Shown: in pieces, positions 56,755 to 64,000 of the stretch | Layout: each line of letters opens with the position of its first letter | Position numbering within the stretch: position 1 is the stretch's first letter | Source: Hygrocybe punicea | Lineage: Eukaryota > Basidiomycota > Agaricomycetes > Agaricales > Hygrophoraceae | Reading direction: 5' to 3' | Assembly: GCA_963556145.1 (NCBI GenBank) | Contig: OY744469.1 | Span: 5,180,767-5,244,766 of the forward strand | Length of the DNA stretch: 64,000 nt | The notes under the pieces: model-generated | Told to the model about the DNA's origin: nothing | The model's input: only the letters and a program-made list of their open reading frames with translations | Database searches by the model: none | Program-made: the position numbers and the translations under genes

Positions 56755-58866
56755 CTTTATTCAATATTTAATTGATAAAACTTTATATAAATCAACTGAA
56801 AGCAGGCTCACATGAACTGCCCAAAGTCCATAGGCCTTGAGAGATTCTTCCTGATCACTTGCCAATGCCATTTTCTCAGCATCCTTAACTAATTTATGAG
56901 TATTGGCAGCAGTTCAAAGTTCATAATCTTGTAAAAGATTGGACAGCTTGTCTGCAGGAACCAGACATATTGGACATGGACATTTACCACCAAGGCCCCG
57001 AATTAATGCCATGACACATCTGTGAATATTCAATTTCCGCCTCAAATTTGAGATAATATGAACATACTGTTCTTTATAGTCTGCTGAAAGGATGGGCACC
57101 AAAGGGAATAACCATTGTTTAACCAAATCACCACATTCCAACCAAAAACCAGTCCCAGAAATTTCAGCAATGGATTCAAGAAGCAACCAAAATGCTTGAT
57201 GCCAAAATTGACGAATCCAACCTTTCCCTTCTCACCTGCATCTTCAGCTGGCTAGATGGGAAACAAAAGTTACCAGAAGTGCGTTGCTCAGAAAAGATTG
57301 AACAAATGATTGGTAACCATCCAACAACACATCCACCTCCAATTCCCTCACCATTCCAAATATTCACAGGCAAATTTGCACAACGAGCCATGACAGGATG
57401 GCCTTTCTCAGTCCCAAATGAAGATAACTTTGTCCTGGTGGCATACAAAATAAAACAAAATGGTCGTGCTTCATGGGGTAGATTAGACTAGCATAATTAA
57501 TCAGAATATCACATGGAGCGGCGCCAGAGAACATTTATGTGGACATTCCACCAACTATTGGCAGTCCATGGCTCATGGATGAAGTGAAAAAAGGATGTAC
57601 CATTAAATTTATACAGCCTTAGAGCATCCCAGATGAAATGTGGTGTGAGAAGAGGATTTCATAGTAGATCTAAAGCCCAATCCCAAAGTGGACAGCACCA
57701 TGTATCAATGTATCAAACAAGTGCATTTCGTTCTTGTATGCAACTGAGAAAGGCTTCTTAAATACATAATAGTGTTGACCCGATGAATGCCATCCAAGCA
57801 ACAAAAACTTACAGCAGTAAGTGTTGTAGACACCTGTTCCCAAGTCACCGTGGCTTGAAAGGGTGAAATTCTCAGATCCTTGTGCACAGCGATGCATTAA
57901 TGATATCATAACATTTATTTGATCCTTGTTCAACACCACTTGTAAAGCCAGCTCTGCGAACTTGAAATCAATTCGTGTGCGAAAGGGTCACCAAAGCTCT
58001 GCATTGAGCAGTGGTGAGACTCTTGTGGCATTGGATTTTCCATAGCCCTCAAAGTGCTGAATGTCGAGTTCACAGGGACAATGGGGGTGATACTCAGTCT
58101 TAATGTCATCCAGTCGAAAGGTAAGATCTGGCAGATTTAATGTGTCTTATGGTGTGATATTAATGGTCACATCCAATAATGATCAAAAACTTTGTTATGC
58201 ACCAAATTCATCAGGTGTAGATGCCCGAAGGACATCCACATCAAAACTTTCATCACCTGCATGGATCTGAGTGCATATGACATAGAGAGATTAGTGGTAG
58301 GTGTACTGGGGTTTCTGTGGGCTGACAGAGAAGCAGAAATAATGTTCAGATTGATATTTCTGCCTACAATGGTTCATTATCATTATATTGTAAATAATGG
58401 ACAGAATCCAATCCTGCTCACGAATATGTGTGGCTCACTTGTCCTTCTCTTTCTCAATCCTTTCCCTCTCTGCCTTTTCTGCAAAGGCTTCAAGTGCCAC
58501 TCTCTGCTCAAATTCTCATTGGCAAGCTATTGTATGCATCCGAAAACCTCTACGTTTGAAGGAGCAACCACTGTACTGGCATAGTGAATCCATGCTAATT
58601 CTTGGCCTGAGTGGTGTGTGCTATAGACTGAGTCAATGGGAATATTTCTTGAGTGTAGGTGGTAAGAGAAAACTCACCTGCACAGGTGGTGGGGGCAAAA
58701 AGGGAGGCACAACAAACATGAGGCATCATTGAATCATTGAATAATGAATAATGCTTGGAACATGATTGATGTGGGAATAAATTTCTCATAATGGTATTAT
58801 CAGGGTCTTGCAAGCCTCGGCTCATTACAACGCCTTGAGGACATTTCTGACACAGTCGCCCCACTA

Positions 58867-60517
58867 GTGATGAACAGGTCCAGTTCGGTCCAGTTCTCAG
58901 CCAAATTTGGTGAACCCTGGACTGAACCCTAGTCCGGTTCTACTTAAGTACAGAACCTTGGACCGAACCATTGGTTCTGGTTCCTTCAGGTCCAGTTCCA
59001 GTTCAGCAATCCTAGAACCAAGAACCGGACCTTAATATTGCTATTTTTTGGCTTATGTGTGCATGGTATTGAGAGGGCGTCATGGGTAGCACGACAACCC
59101 CCATGTATTTATAGTACGAATGTAATTTTACATGTAAATGAATATTAAACAGAGGGTGGGGCAGTCCCCCACCCACACCTGCCATTCGTGCTGCTTGCTG
59201 TTGGAACCCCACCAACCCCACCTGCCACTGTTCACTGTCTGTTCATGCCATTGGGCATGGGCACTGGCTGCCAGTGCCTGAGCGAGTTAGGCCATAGCTG
59301 TTGTGGCTCATGTGTTGGGTCTGTGGGCTGTAGTTGGCTGGCATGTTGACATTAGCATGGACTTCTCATTGCCTTGGCCATGGTCATCACCATCAGCCCA
59401 GTTCCATTGTTGTCGTCACCCTACTGCTGCCAGTTGGTGGTGGAGGTCGTCGCCATCGTTGTCATTGTCCTGTTGCCATTGCCATTAGCATCAGAGATGT
59501 TGGTGTTGGTGTTGGTGTTGTGGGGCTATGGTGGTGGGGGGGTGGTTTTTAAAGAAAAAAATTAAACAGAGGGGCACTCTGGCCCGCCCTGGCCTCACCC
59601 TGTCCTCTGCAGTTGCCTCCTGCTGATTGTGTTGCAACCCCCACCCCCCGCCTACCACCGTTCACCATCTGTTCACGCCATTGGGTGTGGGTGTTAGCCA
59701 CTGGCACCTGAGTGAGGGGCTGGTTGCTGCTGTGGTGGTTGTTGCCGCTGTCATCACTGCCCAGTTGCTGCCTTGCCGTAGCCATAGTCATAGCCATAGA
59801 CCTGAGCCATGGCTCATGGCTTGAGTTGTTGCCACCATCGACCCAGTTCCATCATCATCGTCATTGCCATACTGCTGCCAGTTGGTGGTGGAAGTTGTTG
59901 TCATTGTCATTGTGTGATGGTGGTGGTGCTGTCGTCATCCTCGTCATCATCACTGTGTGCCAGAAGGTGGGCCAGGAGTGGATAGGATGCTGGGGGGCAG
60001 GGAAGGGTGGCCACAGTAGAGTGGCAAAGGGGGGCCTGGGAAGCAAGGTGGATGGTGGGATAAAACTTACATGGCACTGGCCTCTGCTGCCTGAATGGCT
60101 GTCATTCCACCATCATCATCGCCCTACTGCTGCCAGTTGGCAGTGGAGGTCATCGTCATCATTGTGTGATGGTGGCGGTGGTGATGCCCATTGTCGTCGC
60201 CAGTTGGTGGTGGCGTCGTCGTCGTCGTCATCTTTGACGTTGGCAAGGGGTTGCTGCTGCTGTGGTGGTCAATGTCGCTAACTTTCTGCTAGCGTAGTAA
60301 AGACTCACCTGTCAAGGTGTCATGGGACCATTGGGACATTGTTTTGGACACCGGTTTGGACTGGTCCGAACAGGTTCTGGACCATGCAAAAACACGTGAA
60401 CATGGAACCCAACTTTAGATCCGGTTCATGCCTTGCCTCGAACCTGGACCTGAACCATGGTTCAATTCCCATTGGTTCAGGTTCAAACCACGGTTCCGAA
60501 CCTGACCTGTCCATCAC
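58867..60517 (-). mobile_element. Element D: 1651 bp TA-flanked inverted-repeat element
   Basis: TA flanks both ends (58865-58866, 60518-60519). The left end reads GTGATGAACAGGTCCAGTTC and the reversed right end GTGATGGACAGGTCAGGTTC. Subterminal GGTCC/GGTTC motifs fill about 150 bp at each side. On the minus strand a short GTGAGT..TTTACTAC..CAG segment (60286-60309) precedes a CCACCACAGCAGCAGC-type tract, the same order as in elements A and C. Two internal blocks starting AATTAAACAGAGG (about 59143 and 59561) are a diverged direct duplication of about 420 bp. Confidence 0.9.
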
Positions 60518-60519
60518 TA

Positions 60520-61411
60520 CGCCTCACATTGTCTTGTCTCCATTCTCCTGAGTCCTGGCCTGAAGCTGCCACCGATTGACCTGGCACAGAGGCAGAGTAC
60601 TGGGCTGAGAGAAACTTCTCACACAACCACTCAGTATGCATTGCAGGTCAGGCAGAACCCAGGTGTCCACACACTGGATGGCCTTACTGCTCTGCTGTGT
60701 AGCGAGTAGTCAACGATTGGAAGTTGGAGGCGACATTGGCAAGAGTAGTTAACATTTGAAAATCATTGATCCTAGTATAAATGAGCATAGTAGAAATGAA
60801 ATTGGCTGTTGTAACAAAAAAATTTAACACCTTGCGAAGATTATTCAATACTGTATGAAGACAATTTGAGGGTGTGCAAAGGCAAGGTTGCAAAGAAATT
60901 TTGATGTTTTAAATTTTAAACCTTGATTTTAAATTGTAAATCACCAATTTCTTACATTCTGTCTTTGTCTTCGCAAAGGACGCAATTAACTTCGCACCCC
61001 TGCCTATTTTGGAAAGCTTGCGAAGTTAATCTGCACATTGTGTTTGAAATGTCTTTTGTCCAACAACTGCCGTCAAAGATATAGGGCTTCGTCAGCCTTT
61101 GTTTCGCCACGTCTGCGCTTAGGTTTTCGACCTTCGTTTCACGAAGTTGGCGCTTCGGGGGCATCGAGGCGTACGACAGGCGATTATTATGGCGCGTTAC
61201 TAATCTAAAAGGAAACAGGTTTCCTGAGCCATCGTGGAAGATCAACACAGCACAGACGCCAGAGCGTTAGTCTGATGCCTGTCAGTGCGACAGACACGGA
61301 GCGGCCGTCCTGCGAAGTCTGGCCTGTATCCTTCAGCCTTCTCTGTTTCCAGCTATAGCAGGCAATCGTTTGTTCCAAAACTCAAAAACGAAGCATCGTA
61401 CCGCTGACGCT
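60520..61411. other. No supported gene
   Basis: 60520-60670 may be a leader region of the large transposase, cut off by element D. A minus-strand frame at 60952-61164 (MPPKRQLRETKVENLSADVA) is protein-like but unrecognised. AT-rich repeats lie at 60890-60960. Confidence 0.35.
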
Positions 61412-61530
61412 ACCGAGGCACAAGGACCTGCGAGGCACAAGGACAGTCTGACGCCTGCGAGGCACAAGGACAGTCTGACGCCTGCGAGGCACAAGGACAG
61501 TGACGCCTGCAAGGCACAAGGACTGCACAG
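61412..61530 (+). repeat. Minisatellite of 27-bp units (GAGGCACAAGGACAG)
   Basis: Unit starts at about 61415, 61432, 61459, 61486 and 61510 give spacings of 17, 27, 27 and 24. In one frame it encodes ARHKDSLTP repeats inside a 75-residue ORF (61370-61597). There is no other support for a gene. Confidence 0.8.
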
Positions 61531-61823
61531 CCTGTTCTCTTCCTATATATACAACCCCAAAATCGGCATTAACTTGGACCCTCTCCTGAATCCTTGATCA
61601 CTGTAGGCTTTTCCATGCACACGTCTCTTGGCTGTATCTGATCTATTGTGTCCCCCCATCATTCATCATTGCAGTCAGATCTTTTGCGCCCGTTCGAGCC
61701 CTCCCCTGTGTGGTTCAGCCCTTGGTCGAATTCTGACAAGTGCTTTACGACGTTCCAGCAGTTGCGCGTGAGTTCGGTTGCATGTCCACAGTTGAAACAC
61801 AGCTAAGTTTTTAGTACAAAAAC

Positions 61824-62219
61824 ATGGCACCGGCGTTACTGGCCATGGCATTAGGTGGATTTATCCCCCAAGCCACGACCCTAGTTATCAACATGTTTGA
61901 CAAAATAAGTTTTGATCTCGACAATGGGGGTAGGAAACGGCAGATTCTCTGGATGGAGGAGCATACAAGAGCAGCGTACAACAAAGCTGGCGAGAACGTA
62001 AACATTGCCATCTGGAACATGCATCTAGACGAAGATCACCACTTCAATGATATCGTCGACTCGGGTCTGGTTCCGATGGGTAATGGAGGAGGCTTCAGAA
62101 TTGTCGTATTTAAAGGTGCAGGTTATCTTAGGAACAAGGGCGCTCGTGGGTTTGAGAACTGGTGTTGCAGCGGAAATCAGGAGCAACGAGATAATGTAAT
62201 TCACTTCAAATCTTGCTAA
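61824..62219 (+). CDS. Small hypothetical protein, 131 residues
   Basis: A single-exon ORF starts at MAPALLAMALGGFIPQ, whose hydrophobic opening could be a weak signal or membrane segment. The middle reads NVNIAIWNMHLDEDHHFND and the end has a Gly-rich beta-like stretch and Cys residues (ENWCCSGN, HFKSC-stop). The pattern reminds me of small fungal beta-sandwich proteins with a GF/YxNW box near the C-terminus, but I cannot name a family. There is no intron and no lesion. It lies between a minisatellite and a small spliced gene. Confidence 0.55.
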   Translation: MAPALLAMALGGFIPQATTLVINMFDKISFDLDNGGRKRQILWMEEHTRAAYNKAGENVNIAIWNMHLDEDHHFNDIVDSGLVPMGNGGGFRIVVFKGAGYLRNKGARGFENWCCSGNQEQRDNVIHFKSC

Positions 62220-62311
62220 TGGGCGACAGTACAGATACTCTACTTTCCAAATTCATTATATGGAGCGTGAGATACTCTGTAACCTTATTTTCCACAGTAA
62301 TCGTCAAGACC

Positions 62312-62610
62312 ATGTCCATACACATTTTCGGTGAACAGGTAGGCATTATTAATGCACAGAACCTTTCATAATTATATCTTGTCAGGCAACGGAAGAGAAT
62401 GCAGAGAATGCGCGTCTTTTCCTCCTTCGTGGGTGCGCTAGCTTAAAAGCGGCATTTTCACCGTTGAAAGGTCTAGCTGTGTACTTTCGGATCAAGTGCG
62501 CCGTGGACCAGCCCGGGATCGTTCGTACTCCCAATCGATGGAGGGTAAGGCTTCGTAGAAAGGCTCAGCTAGACGATGTCAGATTATCCTGGCCTCTGCG
62601 TTTTTGCTGA
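62312..62610 (+). CDS. Possible small two-exon gene
   Basis: MSIHIFGEQ (62312), then a GTAGGC..GTCAG intron, then ATEENAENARLFLLRG and a basic C-terminus (RWRVRLRRKAQLDDVRL) to TGA at 62608-62610. The frame is continuous across the junction. No domain was recognised. Evidence is limited to the open frame and splice sites. Confidence 0.3.
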
Positions 62611-63063
62611 TTCACTTGGTGGCGTTCTTGTCAATGAATCATAGAGTCGCGATCATCTAAAGCTAGAGCTCTAGAGGCTTGGCAAGGGCAAGCTTGCTCT
62701 AGCTCGAAAGGAACTGCTCAACATTCAATATTCAACGTTCAACACTGGCTCGTTCGCAGGGCCCACCAGCAAATGCAGAATCCCTATGCTCAAGCCCTGG
62801 GCTGACCGAGTTCGGCCTCTGTTCGTGCCTTGTGTTGCGAAAAGAACCGGCTGAACATTGATGACTAGCGCTGAAGAGTAGTGAGGTCAAGGCACGGCTG
62901 ATGGATTGCAAGTCCCCGCTTATTAGAGAACCTTGTTGTCCTTGGACTCAATCATTCTTTCCCTCCCCCGAAATTCTCTACCACAGTAAGCTGCCCTGTT
63001 AGTTTCACTGGAACGTTCTCACAACCACTGCAGCATTGCTGCGGGCAAATCCTCCATGCCCTT
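62611..63063. other. Intergenic, nothing recognised
   Basis: It contains ACATTCAATATTCAACGTTC repeats near 62720. A promoter for the following ORF may lie here. Confidence 0.35.
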
Positions 63064-63756
63064 TTGTCAGTTACGTACCAAGCCATCCGCCCAACGTGTA
63101 CGTACTGCCATAACCAACGGCCATTCTCTCAGTCAGCCACGTTGACGCCACTGCCACCGACAGTTACCGAAGCACTTGCACAAGACCCCACATCTCAAGT
63201 CGGAACTCACGCCAACATCCTACAAAGCAGTACAGGCTTCCATGACACGCTGTACTTCACGGCTCTCTTTGCCGTACTTCATTCGCTGGCGTTCCCGGTG
63301 AACACTGCCGCTGTCCTCGGGATCAATTGCCGTGGTAGTCAGGAATGTTCGGCTGATCTTAGCACGGTCGCACAATCCCTCGTCACGACCATTATGGGCA
63401 TTGACCCCAGTCAATGGTACAACAACGGCGAACATATCGCGCGCCAATCAGAACCGTTCACAGGTGGAAATCTCACCGTCTGCCCGTTTTTGCAGCACAT
63501 ACCAAGCGGTGCCACCGGCATGGATATCCAACGTCTCGCCCATTACATCACCGACCACGGTTGTGCTATCTGTGGCAGCGTCCCTTTCCATTTCCCCTCA
63601 GACAACCACGTTTCGAAAGGGGAACTTACCTTCAACGTTGTTTCTACCCCCACTTCCACACAGGCGAAAACGGCGACAGCAACAACCGCAACTACTTTGC
63701 AGTCAACAACTTCTTCAAGTCCTCCTGCCAACATCCCCTCTAACATGGAGGGATAG
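63064..63756 (+). CDS. KP4 killer-toxin-like secreted protein
   Basis: The 230-residue ORF contains a domain (about residues 85-190) with features of the KP4 killer-toxin family: GINCRGSQEC, the box WYNNGEHIA, a central Cys near TVCPFLQH, and DHGCAICGSVP. KP4-like proteins are small secreted cysteine-rich proteins; the viral founder blocks calcium uptake in fungi, and cellular homologues are common in fungi. A hydrophobic segment (LYFTALFAVLHSLAFP, from about residue 62) just before the domain resembles a signal peptide, but no in-frame Met sits at its head, so the start given may be wrong or an upstream intron is missing. The Cys normally found after HIA is Arg here, so one disulphide is probably lost. 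The tail is Thr/Ser-rich. Activity is uncertain. Confidence 0.8.
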   Translation: MSVTYQAIRPTCTYCHNQRPFSQSATLTPLPPTVTEALAQDPTSQVGTHANILQSSTGFHDTLYFTALFAVLHSLAFPVNTAAVLGINCRGSQECSADLSTVAQSLVTTIMGIDPSQWYNNGEHIARQSEPFTGGNLTVCPFLQHIPSGATGMDIQRLAHYITDHGCAICGSVPFHFPSDNHVSKGELTFNVVSTPTSTQAKTATATTATTLQSTTSSSPPANIPSNMEG

Positions 63757-64000
63757 AGCATTGTCCCGGCGGGTCACCTGGAGACGCTCTCTCATGCACA
63801 TTTACCGCTCAGGCAAGCGGAATCCTTCTTCTTTCCGCGCTAATAACCAACTACTCGCACTCATTTGTCGAGGGTCAAGCTCGGCTTGATTTGACAGGGA
63901 TGGGAACGTCACCTTTCTCAACTTTGATGGTGGGAGCATTCCTGGTGATCTGGATGATAGACTGTGACTCACAAAATCGGATGAGTGTCATGACTAAGTA
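63757..64000. other. Downstream spacer to window edge
   Basis: No gene was recognised in the last 240 bp. Confidence 0.4.

Larger units (their letters stand above)
53560..58864 (-). pseudogene. Large Plavaka/CACTA-like transposase, decayed, with nested insertions
   Basis: Minus-strand order: EFEQRVALEAFAEKAERER (58530), LPDLTFRLDDIKTEYHPHC (58130), PFRTRIDFKFAELALQVVLN, LMHRCAQGSENFTLS, PHFIWDALRLYKFNG (57630), RTKLSSFGTEKGHPVMARCA, FWLECGDLVKQWLFPLVPIL SADYKEQ, MALIRGLGGKCPCPICLVPA, KINNTDIHKALSFDRLHWFN (55770), GDHLWGQAQKAITSLGQSMV, HTTQTIAAGHW, NWNFPKAHMHKHLFDDIEAK, KPNENHGPLKISY, HNAPQYDCIFVN, YPIALIHPLDVPTG and VVDIIDTDMFLH-like residues near 53700. These are landmarks I recall from a large agaricomycete DNA-transposon family. 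It contains stops, frame changes and three insertions (54815, 55059, 55804). It is dead. Confidence 0.8.

Noticed and set aside
61370..61597. 75-residue ORF with ARHKDSLTP repeats as a secreted repeat protein
   Set aside because: It is created by a 27-bp minisatellite. No signal peptide or neighbouring exon.
1..64000. tRNA or rRNA genes
   Set aside because: No convincing box A/box B pair, cloverleaf or rRNA segment was noticed by eye. The tRNA-like sequence at 29875 is a primer site on a retrotransposon. A tRNAscan run would be decisive.

Overview
The window looks like Agaricomycete (mushroom-forming basidiomycete) genomic DNA. Genes are broken by many introns of about 45-100 bp with GTRNGT donors and CTRAY-like branch sites. 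The transposon families present (Plavaka-type transposases, Helitrons with a C-terminal protease-like domain, rve integrases, Ty1/Copia) and the repeated F-box-like, BTB and WD40 genes are typical of that class. There is no rRNA, tRNA, CRISPR or bacterial-type operon. Most of the 64 kb is a nested graveyard of mobile elements surrounding a few host genes. Layout: 1-5000 is the helicase ORF of a Helitron cut by the window edge, followed by two divergent spliced hypothetical genes (5174-7766) and a satellite of about 169 bp units (8120-9200). 9943-12330 is a dead Plavaka transposase with a 1157 bp inverted-repeat element (element A) at its 3' end. 13.5-23 kb holds weakly recognisable gene pieces, an F-box-like gene (16.6-17.7 kb) and a repeated-family gene (18.9-20.3 kb). 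23548-25360 is a spliced WD40 gene. 26217-28815 is a second copy of the 18.9-20.3 kb family whose middle has been replaced by an intron-containing fragment of an ABC-B transporter. 29678-36682 is a decayed Copia retrotransposon carrying three later insertions. 36888-38093 is an intact ADE1 (SAICAR synthetase) gene, followed by an archaemetzincin fragment and a disordered protein gene. 39.8-46.3 kb holds a Tc1/mariner-type transposase pseudogene, a repeated-family gene split by element C, a BTB gene and an integrase pseudogene. 46.4-48.2 kb is minisatellite DNA. 48.2-49.9 kb is a spliced hypothetical gene. 50.7-53.1 kb is a fatty-acid-synthase pseudogene. 53.5-58.9 kb is a second, larger transposase pseudogene with nested insertions. 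58.9-60.5 kb is element D. 61.8-63.8 kb holds small genes including a KP4-killer-toxin-like ORF. The most unusual feature is a set of at least nine TA-flanked inverted-repeat or fold-back elements. They form a modular network: some share cores but not termini, and others share termini but not cores. The larger ones also share a miniature intron-like cassette in front of a trinucleotide-rich core. Two copies of one family have identical length and nearly identical translated products, so it moved recently, while the only Tc1/mariner-type transposase in the window has a changed catalytic residue. Several dead genes carry C-to-T type changes (CGA to TGA, GAC to AAC, GT to AT at a splice site), which suggests methylation-linked decay.
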